This document shows, one piece after another, positions 1 to 12,406 of a DNA stretch of 64,000 bases. The notes below the pieces were generated by a model. The model was not told the DNA's origin and searched no databases. It worked only from the letters and a program-made list of their open reading frames with translations. A program made the position numbers and the translations under genes. The DNA is taken from the NCBI GenBank assembly GCA_013398295.1, contig VZSF01009127.1, positions 372,001 to 436,000 of the forward strand. Reading direction: 5' to 3'. The stretch is from Chionis minor (Eukaryota; Chordata; Aves; Charadriiformes; Chionididae). How positions within the stretch are numbered: the first letter of the stretch is position 1; every line of letters starts with the position of its first letter.

Positions 1-2390
1 CGCCGCTTACTACTATTTTAAGGCTTTTTCTTGTGCACAATAATTTATGGATGAGAGCACACATTATTAGAAAGCTTTAGGTATTCTGCACTATAGCGGC
101 AACTTTTCAAAATGAGTGTGCCATTTCTTCAGCTGTCTAACTTCCCGTGGGTGTGTGTTTTGGTAAGAAGAACGGTGTCAATTGACCACATAACCTGTAG
201 AAGTGCTGTTTCCTATGCTAATTAGTTCTTCCTCTGAGAACTGTACTTTTAATTTATATTTAGAAGTGCATTCATTCATCCTTTTCCTTTTAGACCTCAA
301 CACTTTGAAACATGCATCCAGTTTCACTCAAAGAGTCCGAAGCTGAAGAGACAAAGATAAAAAGGGGATTGATTTCATGGTTTAACTGCTAAATAATGAT
401 GAAACTAGGCTTGTAATTTCATGTTTGTGTGAACCGGTCAATCAGTTCATTTGGTAGAGTGAGTGTAAGGCCTAGAATAGGGGTGAATAAATAATCATCT
501 GTAGTTTCTGTGCTGAGTAGTGCCTTTCCTCCTGGGGACTCCAGAAGATTATTTAAAACTTTTTTTAGCAGAAATCTAGGCCACAGACAAGGATTATCTT
601 GCATAGCTGTAAAATGCTGTTGCTGTAAATCTGTTGTGTTATGTCCATAAGCTGTACAAAACTGAGTGAAGCTTGCATTCAGGGATGGGCTTGCTGGGGA
701 AATGTCTCATCCATACCCAAGTCCAGGGGAGGTCGGTCCTTGCTGGTGGTTTTCTGACTGGCCTGGGCTGCTTTCCTAGCCATAGTGTGTTGATGTTCAG
801 CGGGTTCTTTAGTGGTTGTCAGATGCTGGAAGAGAGCTTGAAGTAGCAGGAGGTTGCAGGTGAGGCAGAATAGCCTATGAAGTATGGAACCTCTCCAGAT
901 GTGTATCATTCCTGCGATGGTTAGGGTATAGGACATCCATCGTAAACAAATAAGCACATCCATGTTTCTTCAATTCCAGATTTAAAGAAACACCGAGGTC
1001 CAGGTTGCGCCTCTGTCCAGCAGACTTACATCCTTGTAATTCTGGTGACATATTTATATAGTAACATAAGCCTGATGCAGTGGCAATTAAACCCCATAGA
1101 ATGAAAAAGTAACTAAAAGTTGCATTATGTTGAGGAATAAGCATGACAAGCATCCCATGTATAATTTATTACCTATAGTGGGTAAGTACATAACAGCAGT
1201 CATAATAAACTCATTCTGTTCATTCATTTTTAGATCTTAGCATACTGATTCAGACCCTAACTGAAAGTGAATATACAATCAATGTGAGGCTTTTTATGCT
1301 GGTTTAATAATGTAGACCTGCCGAGGAACTTTAATTAAATAATTATTCTTTGTTCAATCAGGATAGATTGCTTCACTATAGGGATTGCAGGCAAGAACAT
1401 GCAAAATCTGCCCTGAACTGATCGTGTCTTAGCTGCTTACTGTAATCCTGCCTAAGTGATAGTCTTTGTCGTGCAAAGCAGTGAGAGCAACCCAAAAACC
1501 AGGAAAAAATTGTAGTCAGATATTAAAAATGTAATGCCTCATTCTGAGGTGATCAAAGAAAAACATGCTAAGACCCAATTTGGTGGTACTGTGAACAAAG
1601 TTACAGCTGTCTGGCAAATGGGAGAAGTGGATTTTCTACAAGCTTCAGCTTCAACAGCTTGCTTTGTTTTTGGTGGCAATTGTAAGGTGCTAAGCGTGTA
1701 GGGAATCAGAAAATCTGGGTTTTGGTTTTCTTACTGGTCACCTCGTGTGTTCAAGAGGTGGCAAATGGAGCTGTTAGGAGGTGCAATAAATTGCATGGTG
1801 TATGAGCCTGCTGTGTGCGCCAGTTCCCATAAGAGGGTCTGCACAGGCAGAGCAGCCTTCGACTTCTGTCTGAGTGTACTGAAAATGCAAAAAAAACCTG
1901 TTTGGCATGGGGGCTTCTGCTTGTAGCATCACACAAGGCTGACACTGGATGGCCCTTGCTACCACAGCATGTCATTAATGCAGCTCACGGTGGCTGGACT
2001 GAGAGGACTCCAGTGTTTATTAGGGGAATATAATCATTTAAGCCTGAATAAGCTTCAAAGCTCTAATGTGGCTGTTTGGCCAACAGAAATGAGATGTAAA
2101 TTTGTGCTGAATAGCCACTGATTACAGAAAGATGATTAATGCAAGATTTAAAATTGATTTATGGGTGCAGTTGTCAAGACCTAAGCCATGAATGTAATAA
2201 TATCTCTGAAAAGCTTTGGGTAGATAAGAGACCAGGGAGCAGGGGCAAAATAATGCATTTGCTAGAGAGTCTGATATGGTGTAAGGGCCATCTATAAGCT
2301 AGTCAAATTTGGTACGTGCCTGAGAGGTTAGGCTTTGCCAGGGCAGCAATGGATGATTGTATCACTTTGCCTGAAATATTAGAAAATCAA

Positions 2391-2422
2391 AAAGTTTAAA
2401 CTTTTAAAAGTTTAAAAGTTTT
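2391..2422. repeat. AT-rich overlapping palindromes
   Basis: The segment is built from overlapping self-complementary words, AAAGTTTAAACTTT (2391-2404) and AACTTTTAAAAGTT (2399-2412), followed by another TTAAAAGTTTT. It looks like low-complexity sequence formed by local slippage or inversion. No function can be assigned. Confidence 0.6.
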
Positions 2423-3044
2423 ATTTTTTATCTTTTACTGGAAGCTCTTAAAAAAATGTTTTCTCACTTTTGGGAAATTATAGGTAGTCAATGACAATGA
2501 TAAGGATCAATGATTTAGTTATGTTTTTGCAAATTTTCACTGCTGTGGGCATTAACAATAAGCCAAATGCTTTGTGTTATTCCAATTGTAGTAAACAGAA
2601 GCCCCCAAAAAATTTTGATTTATTTAAATATTAGGACAACATTAAATTAACAAGGACAACTTCCCTTCTTGCTGCTTTTGAAAATTGTTCTGTGAACCTC
2701 TTAGTATCATCAGATGATGAGTAATGTGAACAGTATTCCAAAAGCTTTGAAAATCCAAGTATTTGGTTATAAACCTAAAATGTATGTCACATTCTGAGTC
2801 CTTCTGAAAATCTGGATGTACCAGTCTTCCAGTGTTAAAGCGTGTGGTGTCAACACTGTTTGTTACGGCATTTGTTAAATTGTTCTGCAATGCCTGTTAC
2901 ATTAAGCAGTGAAAAATGATTTAATGGTATTGTGTTTCTTCATTGCCTCTTTTATGCTCATCTCCATTGTCTACCCTCAATTGCTGGACTATGTTTTGAA
3001 ATGGATGTTTTAATTCAGATGTACAGCGAATTTCAAAGCTTTTT

Positions 3045-3091
3045 AAAAAAAAAAAAGGAAATAAAATTGGGGGGGGGGGGGGGAGGTGGGG
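3045..3091. repeat. Adjacent poly-A and poly-G homopolymers
   Basis: A run of 12 A (3045-3056) is followed after 12 mixed bases by a run of 15 G (3069-3083) and then AGGTGGGG. The G-run could form a quadruplex. Runs of this length are also where sequencing and assembly lengths are least reliable. Confidence 0.85.
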
Positions 3092-5518
3092 TTTGCAAAT
3101 ACCACATTGCTTTGCTCTGGGAAGGAGTCAGAGCAGGCTCTGATTAAGCATGCTGGAGAGGGGTTGATGCTCCTTTTCATTTCACTTGTGCTAACCTCCA
3201 GCTGGGTTCTCCTTCCATTTGGATTCTGGTCCTGACATCTTTCATTGATCATGCAAATGATCAAAGTCTTGGCAAACTTCTGTCCCATTTTCATTTTTTT
3301 CCATTGCATCTTGGTGTGCAGCGCTCAAAAGTCTAGGTGACTTTGTCCTGATGTTTCTTCATTTTTAAATAGCTCAAATCATGCAGCTCTCTAAACAGAT
3401 AATATATTTCATCATAAGCATGTACTGCAAATAATTTTAAAAATTTTAATTGCTCTTTTTTCTTATAGGCTTGCTTCAGTGGGACTTGGTTTAGCAAATT
3501 AGTGCTTGTGTTTTGAGATGCTGTCGCAGCTTTACAGAAATCTGCATTGTTTCTCGTCTTGTCAGTAGTGCATAGTAACCCAGGACTTGTCAAAACTTTT
3601 GCATTATATCACAACAAGGGAGTTTTGCACAGCCAGCTGCAGAAATAGAAGACGTGGCTGCAAACTTTGCATGCATATTACAAATATAAAAGAATATTGA
3701 AGAATTGTTCAAGTAGCAAATGTAAATGTTTAAGCAATAGGAGCTGATGATTATGAAGTTCTCCATGTAACTTTTAAGTGACTTCTGATATGTCTTCGCA
3801 TCTATTAGCACTGCTTGGGAGGAGCAGTCATGCTTAGTCTCACAGTTTCAGCATGAGTCTTTCCTATTTGGTGTTTTCCCTCAGCTCTGAGCAGTGTGAC
3901 TGTGTGAGGACCTTACTTTCTGGAGCAGGATTACTTAGTGGAGGAAGAGGATTTCTAGCAGGCCTGATTGCACACAGGACTTTGAAAGCTTGACCCAGGA
4001 GGAATTAAAATGGTCCAAGCCACTGTAAGCTGCAGAGGTATCCATCCTGATGCTTAAGTGTTTACTTCTAAAAATTCTGGGTTTTTTTAAAGCTGGTTGC
4101 TGCTGATGAGTTGTTCCGAGTGTTGGAGTGTACAACTGACATCAGTGGAGTTGGGATGGAGCAGGATGGTGCCGCGAACGTTCACCCAACTTCTTTCCAG
4201 TGTAGTTCTGTTTTACAGTGGAGATGAAACATTAATCATTCCCTCATCTTCACGAATACCGCTCCTACCCTCTGTCACAGTGCAAAGGAGTACATAAAAC
4301 CTTGGCATCGAGTGAAATCGAGCGTTGTTAAACCTTGATGCAGTGGTAAGTAGCCTTTAACATGGAGTAAGGCCCTTTTTCTTCTCTTAACACCTTTGCT
4401 GCCCACATGTTGAAAGAGGTCATTCAGAAGCACATGTCTGGCTCTTCCTTTTACCTTGCTGTAGTGGGAATTTGCTCTTTTAAGGTTTTTTTTTGGCTGG
4501 GGGGGGTGGTAATGGAATTGACTTCTTAAGTCTGCTTTCTGCTAGGCAAGTATCACGTATGGGACAGCAGGGAATATGCGAGTGGTTAATATAGAGATGG
4601 AAAAAAGAGTTCACTAGTCAGATGTGGCATGTCTCAAAAAGATGCTTTAAACTTCCAGTTCATACCCCTTTGCAATTTACTTCCCCGCTTATGTTTTAGT
4701 TTATGAAAAATGATCCTTACCTTCTAGCTGGGAAATCTCCTGTACTGAGTGAGGAAACTCACATTTACTTCAGGTATTTAATTTCAGGATATTCTGAGGC
4801 TGTGTATTAACTAGACTGTCCAGCTTGGTGGCCAGAGTGGAGTGGCATTATAAGAAACCGGAGAAAACTGCAGTCCTGTAGTGAAATGAGAAATATAGCC
4901 CAAAAGCTGTGGGGTTTTTTATTTATTTTCCTAGTTGGACAAATTGAAGGGAATGTGCCAAACCACCAGAAAATGTTAAGTTCCTTCTTTGGAAACTCAG
5001 CTTTTAAAACTAATTTCATTAGACCAGATTTCTGCCTGAGTAGGGAGATTAATCAGGTCCTCTCTATACTCTGTGTCTGTTATCCATTATGTTTTTTGCT
5101 TGACTAGTAACTGCTGTCAGTAGAAATATATGTTTGTATGTATAAATGTATCAGTTATAAAATTGCCATCCAAATGAGGCTTGAGCCTCCAGTGGGGGGA
5201 GTATCAGATGTATGGAAATGGTAAGATCCTGGGTGACTACAACTGTGTTTGGTATTTAAAGGTTTTAATAAACACTGGAATGAATATTGTTTGTATTGAA
5301 CTCACTGCAGTTTCCTTTTGACACTGGCTCCTGCCCTTAAAATGAGCTCCAAACCCCCCCAAAACAGGCTGAGGCTGTGTAGGAATCTCTTCACCTTTTG
5401 CATTATAAAAATAGATGTTGGTATTGGAAAAGAAAAGTTTGAATATACTTTGGTAAGTTTGTTGGGTTTTTTTCTTTTTGTAAAAAGCAAGTACTGCTGT
5501 AAGTAGTAAGTTTTTGGC

Positions 5519-5549
5519 TTTTTGTTTTGGTTGGTTTTTGTTTTGGTTG
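5519..5549. repeat. GT-rich 16-bp tandem duplication
   Basis: The 15-base word TTTTTGTTTTGGTTG occurs at 5519-5533 and again at 5535-5549, giving a 16-bp period. The surrounding bases are also T- and G-rich. This is simple-sequence expansion in the intron. Confidence 0.7.
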
Positions 5550-7599
5550 CTGAAATAAATAAAAGTGTGTTTAAGGTGGAAAGAAATAGTTTGGGTTACT
5601 CCAGAACAGGTTGGTTTGGGTTTTTTTCCTCTTCCCTCTATTTTGCTTAAATTCAGAAAGAGAAGATGGTAAACACATGTTTTGGGAGGCTGTCAAAATC
5701 ACTATTTTCCCCTTTAATGATTTTTTCTTTTGGTCCCCTCCTTTCCTAACTTGATCCAAGTACATGAATTACTTTGGTTTCCTGCTTATTTTTATTTCCA
5801 ATTTGTGATTTACTGGAAAAAGTCATGTGGCTGTGGTTGGTGTCTTGCTGTCTGGTTGGTGCAGGGCAGAAGGGGGGATGCTGTAGGGTTGTCCTAATGA
5901 GCAAGAGTCCTGCCCCAAAGCAGACTTTGAACTTTAAGCCTGAGTTGTCACACTGGCACAAATGCTTTAAAACTGCTGACTAAGAGCTCTGTTTAAGACA
6001 AGATCCAGTGACCTGGCAGTGGTGGAAGAGAGCTGCGTAAAGCCATTTTGCCTTCTGTTCTGTCTGGAGGTGGCATGTAGTAGGCACTGTTTATCCTATA
6101 GATCTTGAGCTGCTTGCCTTGTCTCGTTTCTGCTCTGCTCCTGGCACCGCTCTTCCATCAGGAGGAGCAGACTTGCAAACTTGCAGCATTGTGTCAGCTT
6201 ACTGCATTTTTTTCCTTCTGCTTGAGAGTGGTTTGGAACATTGTCCCTCCCTGTGAGAGGGTGCCAGGCTTCCCAAGTGCTCCATCAGTTGCTAGTGGAC
6301 TCTGCCACCATTGGGAGGTCATATAGGTTATACATAAACTTCTTTCCAATGCCAGCGTTCAAAACAGAACTGTGTTGCTCCTGCCAGTCCCGAGGTCAGC
6401 ATCACTTTAGAAGGGCCTATGAGTACGGTGACTTTTAGGTACTTTCTGTTTTTGTGATCTTGGTCTTTGAGCAAGCAAATCCCTTTTTCTTTTAATGAAG
6501 ACTGAAACGCCCCCAGCAAAAGCAAAGACTCTCCTTTAATCATACGGCTCCAGAGCTGAGAATCTGAGAAATGCTGTGCATTGCAGGGTGTGTTGATAAA
6601 ACTGGCATTATTGGTGGCAGGCTTAGAAGTAACTAAATTTTGGGACTGGCATGTCTCTAAGTGGTATTTTGCAACGGGCAAGACAGTGACATAGTCAGCC
6701 TTATTTGACAGCTACGACAGCCCTGAAAAACCTTCTGCAGTGCAGAATAAACAGATGTGTAAGTGCTCTGCCTGGCTTTCACTGGAGATTTAGCCTTACG
6801 TGACCTCGCTGAAGTCATTGAAACTTCACAGAGGAGAGCCTGCTTCTTACTTGCTTACTTACTTATATTAACTTTGTAATATGATAGCAGGTGGAAAGCC
6901 GGCAGGCAGCTGAAAAAAAAAAAAAACCACAAACAACAAAACCCCCAAGTTTTTGGGTTTTGTGTGATGGGAGGAGAGCAGCAAAGGGAGGGAAGGAGCA
7001 GGTTGTGAGATAAAGTTGAGTAGCGGGAGGGAATGTGTGTGTGGGAACTGAGCTGGAGGCTATTGATTGGCAGCCAGGTCTTAACATCAGCTGCATAAAA
7101 GGAAATCGAAGAGACTGCACAAATATTACCAGGATGAAAGGCAGGATAAAGAGCTCAGAGCTGAATGCCAGGCTGGTCTGCCCTTCTGGAAGGGCGGCAG
7201 GTCTCCCCTTTTAACTTGGCATAGGGATTGCATAGCCCCACAGCGTGCTCTTCTCTGCACCAGCGTGTGCTCGTGCTGGGTTTGACAGCAGGATTTGGGA
7301 GTAAAATTACCCTCCTCTGTGGGCAAGGCGTGCGGTGTATCACAGATCTTCCACACATTCAAAGCCTGGGATGTGAGATCTGTGCCAGACTTGCCTTTCT
7401 CCAAAAGAAAAAACCTGTGAAATTGCATAAATCCTTTTTAAATTTTACATCTTTGCGCCAGCAGATACCTGAATCAACTTGCATATGTTGCAGAGCTCCA
7501 CGTGGTGGTGTGGAAAAAGAAATGTGAGAGGATGAGGCTTCTTGTACCAGGGAGCCTGTGAAATAGGCAGTGGGAATAGAGGCAGGTTGCACAGTCCTT

Positions 7600-7728
7600 A
7601 GAATCAGAGAATCACCTAGGTTGGAAGAGAGCATCAAGTCCAACCATCAACCTAGCACTGCCCAAACCCACCACTAAACCATGTCCCTCATCACCACCTC
7701 TACCCATCTTTTAAATACCTCCTCCTTG
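7600..7728 (-). mobile_element. CR1 LINE 3'-end fragment (minus strand)
   Basis: Read on the minus strand this ends with the CR1 3' tail: TTTAGTGGTGGGTTTGG, then GTTGGACTTGATG, then CCAACCTAGGTGATTCTCTGATTC, a degenerate version of the ATTCTATGATT 3' repeat. Only about 130 bp survives, so it is a strongly 5'-truncated insertion with no coding sequence. It resembles the 3' end of the copy at 54325-54599, in the same orientation. Confidence 0.85.
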
Positions 7729-7738
7729 GAAGGAGGAG
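7719..7738. repeat. Perfect 9-bp inverted repeat at CR1 fragment edge
   Basis: CTCCTCCTT (7719-7727) and AAGGAGGAG (7730-7738) are exact reverse complements around a 2-base loop. It sits exactly at the 5'-truncated edge of the CR1 fragment, so it may be a scar of integration. Confidence 0.7.
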
Positions 7739-9730
7739 TCCTGCTGGGAAGGTTCCAGGTAAGTCTAGGAACCCCTTTGCTTCCCATCTTATAACAACTG
7801 GGATTTTGCTAAATGCCTAATTTCTCTTTCAGCAATGCTAGGATGTGTGGAATTAGGAAAGAGGCTTGAAATTTCCACACTACCTTTAGTGGCTGCTAAA
7901 GAGAGCAAGTGAACAAGTTACTGAAGACCAGTAACAAAAATTATCCTTGCAAAAAAACCTCCAAAAGCCAAATAAACAAAAGCTCTGAAATTTTCATCCC
8001 TGCTGTCAGTATTTGTTTTTGGGGCAGCAGCCTTTTGCTGTGTTGCGGAAGCAAATTGCAGTGCTGGAATCCTGGAGAGTAGAAACAAGCCTGAGTAGCA
8101 GACAGCTGGTGAACACATTTTAAAATTGTCCGTTTAACCCAAGGCCGTGCCACTGAATGCTTTTTTAGCTCTTATATTTTCAGTTAGATGTGTGATATCT
8201 TTGGCCTTTACATAAGCAGACAGCCTGCATGAATTGCATGCTTCCTATTGATGGAGCTGAGTGCAGTCTTGAGCTTCTGTCAACTTACCAGCAGTAGTGT
8301 ACTGGAAATTTCTGATTCACAAGTAGGTCTTCTATAAATGATTTAACATCAGACCATTGAAATGCATTTGTGTTTTCCTTCTTGGGGCTATTAAAGACAT
8401 AGAGAAAACATTTAGCACCAAATGAATGGTTGCATTTTTGTTGTAATCCTGCAGATGGGGTTGATTTATATATAAAAGATGTGTGTTGCAGAAAGGAATT
8501 ATAATATTACACAATTTTTCAGTTGTACTTAATTTTTTTCATGCCAATATTTTCAGCTAGATGCTGTCTCTTTAATGTGGTGAGTTTTCTTTTTCATTAA
8601 CCAGAAGGCACTGCGTTTCATCCTGTAGTTCGTATTCCTTTGTCGGTTGAAATACTTGTCTGAGATATACAGTGACTGGGAAGCTCGGACCAGGCGGAAG
8701 GTGCAGGGGCTCTCGCCCCCGTCCCCTTCTTGGATGTGGAGGGATGTAAAAGCAGAAGGGCAGCAGGCTGCCTGCAGTCCCAGGGGAGAGGCAGACCTGA
8801 TTGAAGAGAAAGAAATGGTGCACTCTTACATGCAGATAGGAGAGAATAAAATGTGATTAAATGACAGAGCAGAGATTTTGCACAATAGTGGCTGCTCTGA
8901 TAAAATCTGTTTGGCTTTCCCTTGAGGATTATACAGAGATAAGCAGCCTTAGCTCATTAGCACCTCCCTTGCCTCTTGCTCTCTGATGATTGTTTTAGGC
9001 TTGATGGCAGGTGATGATGGCAGGACTTGCTCTGATCTGGGATGAGGTGCTGGAAATGCAGCACATCCTGAAGCCTGGGATGTTAGGTGATATGCTATTT
9101 CTTGCAGCTGATGTATTTATGCTTGGGCCTTCCTCCTCATAGTGTCTGGTCCTCTCAGTGCATTAAAGCAAACATTAGAATTGCTGGGTTTGGATTTTGA
9201 ACAAATTAGCTTTCTTATCCTCACTCCCACTAATACAACTCCTGGAGCAGCAATGGAAATGGACTTAATTTTGTTACTCTGGGGAGCATGATGGTTGGGT
9301 CTTTGAACATTGATCTGGCAAGTATTGAAAAAGAGAGGTGTTGAATTTTGATACACCTTCAAGTTAGGCAACTAGTGATGTTACTGCAACATCACAGTCA
9401 CTGCAAACGTCAGTTTTCTGAAAAAATTCACATTAGATGCTCCCTAAATGTTGTATGTAGTTACACTGTGTACCTTGTGGCCATCCATACACATTTCCTC
9501 TTGCTAAAACTAGTCTGAACAATCTCCAGCGCTCAAATGCTTTCCACCACCTCCTGCTGGAGGTTAACACTTCAACCAGCAGACACAGATGTGTGTGATT
9601 GTTCCAGTTATCCTCTGACCTTCAGCCAGAAAAAGCAAAGGTTTAAAGTCATGAAGGTCTTTCCTGGGCTATATTGGGATGTGTTCACCTGTCCCCTGGG
9701 CTTGGGCTGATTTAGCAGGGACCTCTGCCT

Positions 9731-9758
9731 GGGTCGGGGAAGGGGGTGGGGTGGAGGG
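9731..9758 (+). other. G-quadruplex-type motif
   Basis: Five G-runs lie on the + strand within 28 bases: GGG, GGGG, GGGGG, GGGG and GGG, with loops of 2, 2, 1 and 4 bases (the last contains a GG). This fits the G3+N1-7 rule. It is on the sense strand of EPHA5 about 2 kb upstream of exon 3, so it would be present in the unspliced transcript. Folding or function is inference only. Confidence 0.7.
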
Positions 9759-10728
9759 ATAACCCTCCCTTTTCATCAAGTGGGAAATTGCCACTGTGAT
9801 TAAAAAAAAAAAAGACTTTGCTTTTATATAGTGTCATGTTAAATGAATCCACTTGGAAGCATATATGTGCATAATATTTGGCATTTAACCAGAGTAGTTG
9901 AAGAATGGTACTTTTCTGCTTTTTAATTTCATGTATCTAAACCCATCATATTTACTGGGACATGGAGAGGCTAGCTGCAGATTTGTGCTTTCTTACATAC
10001 TTTTCCTGTGTGTTTTCTTGATGATTCTACTCTTCGTAATTGTTTGTTGCCTCTCCTCAAAGTTAGGCATGAATCCTGTACAGATCTGCCTAGCTTTTGC
10101 TGCAGGCATGTCTCCAGTTATCTCTGTGGCACTACCAGGAAGGGTGAAGTGACAAGTACATGTTAATCATGGTAGGTTCATGGCCTGTTTAAGCCCAGGG
10201 ACATAAAAAGGGTTTAGAAATGAAAATACTCCTCAGTGTCCTCAGGTTAGATTCCTCACTCAGAAGACTTGGTAGTATGTGTGAACTCGGCACATCACGG
10301 CTGGTGAGTCTTGCTGAAATTGCCGAAGTCTGCCTTTTTCACATCCCTGTGGTCCTGTTTTACTTCAAACCAGGACACCAGGTCAAAAAGGAGAGGAAAT
10401 GCTTTTCTGTTGGTAGTATTTATAACTCATTTTGGACTGTAGCATCAGGTGATGTTTTCATGCCACTTGGTGCTGCCATTTTAATTCAGAGTTTAAGACC
10501 AGGATACCCCTTTAAAAAAGTTCATTGTTATGTTCACTCTGAAGGTGTTCCCTGTCAGCTCTGCAGTAATGGCATCTGGCTTTAGAAGGCTCTTGACTTC
10601 ATCTCGGGCTGTATTTTCAATGACAAAAATTGACCTTTGGCCTTAGAAGATATGCAGCTTGGAATATAGCTATTACCTTGTACCAGAGCACCTTTAAATT
10701 AAGCTCTGCGCATTTGCTTTGCACTGCA

Positions 10729-10752
10729 CCCGCAGCTGTGACTAGCTGCGGG
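10729..10752. repeat. Perfect 9-bp GC-rich hairpin
   Basis: CCCGCAGCT (10729-10737) pairs exactly with AGCTGCGGG (10744-10752) around the loop GTGACT. It is GC-rich within AT-rich intron. The total stem is too short for a microRNA precursor as drawn, and no terminator role is expected in this genome. Confidence 0.7.
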
Positions 10753-11717
10753 CAGCAATGCTGAGCAGAGGATAGAAGTGGCTTTGGGAGTTACGCCCTT
10801 GCAGATGAGCAGGTCAGAAGTAGAAGGGAACAAAACTGAAACCATCACTGGTTCTCCCAAGTTCTTTGCTGTACTTAAATGTGTTAACCTAATCTCTTAA
10901 TGTGACACTACAGTTCTCAAAAGCAGCCAGGAAACATTAATGTTGTGTCTCGATCGTAGGCACTGTTGCAGTGCTACTGACTGTGGTGTGCTGGATCAGG
11001 AAAAAGCATTTCTTCCAAGTGATGCACTTCAGAGCGTGGCCAAAATAAAATGAAAAAAACAGTTGCTACAGTTCCCACAAACAGCTGCAAGAAGTTACCT
11101 GGAGCTCTGCTTAGGAATCTGTGTAGCACACAGACAGCTCAAGATTTGCTGATCACTGTAACCTTTATCGGAAGTATCTTCTCTTTGCGTGAGCAGGAAC
11201 TCCTCTGACTAGCAACACTTGGGGAGAGCAAAGGCTCATTTATTTCTCTACTGATTTTCTGGCAGGCTGTTTGGTAGGGGAGAATAGCTTGGAGAAATGT
11301 GGTCGTCCTCATTGCATTGGGCAGTGATTTGAGAACATGGTAGAAAGGAGCTTGGGGGAGCAGGGACAGACAGACTGTAAATAGCTTTTTTTTTTCCTCT
11401 TATGTGGATGCATTGGAAAAGACCAGCTCATGGCCCCATCTGCTTTTGGTTTGTTCCCTAACAAAGTACTAGTGGACAAACCCAGCAGTATGTTTTCCCA
11501 CTTCTGAAATGTCTGCAACAAAAGGTTTTAACTAGCATCCTTTTGTATTTCTAAAGGATCTTTTATCTGGCTTTGTCAGAAATGTATCAAGCCTCCAGTA
11601 TGGAAAGCTTTGCCATTTAAAACAGTTTTTTCCCTCCTCCCGAACCTCTGAGCCCGACGTGCTCTCAGATAGGAAAGCTATGACTTTGCAGGAGCTGTAA
11701 CTTTTTAAAAAAGTAAT

Positions 11718-11737
11718 ACTTTTCCTTTTTATACAGT
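11718..11737 (+). other. EPHA5: Splice acceptor of EPHA5 exon 3
   Basis: A pyrimidine-rich stretch (ACTTTTCCTTTTTATACAG) runs directly into the TGG codon that opens the conserved Eph peptide. The AG is at 11735-11736. This placement keeps the reading frame and gives a 664-bp exon together with the donor at 12401. Confidence 0.9.
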
Positions 11738-12400
11738 GGGAAGAAATTGGTGAGGTGGATGAAAACTACGCTCCGATACATACATACCAAGTATGCAAGG
11801 TAATGGAACAGAATCAGAACAACTGGCTTCTGACCAGCTGGATCTCTAATGAAGGGGCTTCCCGCATCTTCATTGAGCTCAAATTCACCCTGAGGGACTG
11901 TAACAGCCTTCCAGGAGGACTTGGGACTTGCAAAGAGACTTTTAACATGTATTACTTTGAATCAGATGATGAAGATGGGAGGAACATCAAAGAAAATCAG
12001 TACATCAAAATCGATACCATTGCTGCTGATGAGAGTTTTACAGAGTTAGACCTCGGCGACAGAGTTATGAAGCTAAACACAGAGGTGAGAGATGTTGGAC
12101 CCCTAACAAAAAAGGGATTTTACCTCGCTTTCCAGGATGTGGGTGCCTGCATCGCCCTGGTCTCCGTGCGTGTGTACTACAAGAAATGCCCATCAGTGGT
12201 CCGCAACCTGGCCCGCTTTCCTGACACCATCACAGGAGCAGATTCTTCGCAGCTTCTAGAAGTATCGGGCGTTTGTGTCAACCACTCAGTGACTGATGAG
12301 GCGCCGAAGATGCACTGCAGTGCTGAAGGGGAATGGCTGGTGCCCATTGGGAAGTGCTTGTGCAAGGCAGGGTATGAGGAGAAGAACAACACCTGCCAAG
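11737..12400 (+). CDS. EPHA5: EPHA5 exon 3: ephrin-binding domain and start of cysteine-rich region (partial gene)
   Basis: This exon encodes 221 complete codons plus one base. EPHA5 is a single-pass membrane receptor tyrosine kinase that binds GPI-anchored ephrin-A ligands and acts in axon guidance and synapse formation. The peptide opens [20 protein letters not shown] and contains the family signatures [11 protein letters not shown] (residues 50-60), TCKETFN (64-70), [12 protein letters not shown] (90-101), [12 protein letters not shown] (112-123) and [20 protein letters not shown] (127-146). Cysteines C20/C138 and C55/C65 are in the positions of the two conserved ligand-binding-domain disulfides. 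From about C151 the cysteine-rich, sushi-like region begins (C180, C194, C207, C209, C220). N-glycosylation sequons are visible at N182-H-S and N217-N-T. The opening segment and [13 protein letters not shown] favour EPHA5 over EPHA3, EPHA4 and EPHA7, by comparison from memory. The exon starts in phase 0 and ends in phase 1, and 664 bp is the usual Eph exon 3 length. No stop or frameshift is present, so it looks functional. Signal peptide, fibronectin, transmembrane and kinase exons lie outside the window. Confidence 0.95.
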
Positions 12401-12406
12401 GTAAGG
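12398..12406 (+). other. EPHA5: Splice donor of EPHA5 exon 3
   Basis: CAAG|GTAAGG is a near-consensus 5' splice site. It follows the ...TCQ codons and leaves one base of the next codon, which is the phase expected for Eph exon 3. Beyond it, the frame leaves Eph homology at once. Confidence 0.9.

Larger units (their letters stand above)
1..7599 (+). other. Intronic sequence (probably EPHA5 intron 2), no gene recognised
   Basis: This is AT-rich noncoding sequence. Open frames are short (at most about 117 codons) and lack recognisable domains. The 65-bp Eph exon 2 that should precede exon 3 was not recognised here. It holds AT-rich overlapping palindromes at 2391-2422, an A12-then-G15 tract at 3045-3091, a 16-bp GT-rich tandem duplication at 5519-5549 and an A13 run near 6914. 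I see no transposon, tRNA or coding exon. Assignment to intron 2 is inferred from position upstream of exon 3. An unrecognised exon 2 within this stretch cannot be excluded. Confidence 0.6.
7739..11717 (+). other. Intronic sequence upstream of EPHA5 exon 3
   Basis: This is noncoding sequence between the CR1 fragment and exon 3. Visible structure is a G-rich motif at 9731-9758, an A-run near 9801-9812 and a perfect hairpin at 10729-10752. The frame of 121 codons at 10220-10585 has no family resemblance or splice context and is taken as chance. No EPHA5 exon 2 was recognised here. Confidence 0.6.
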
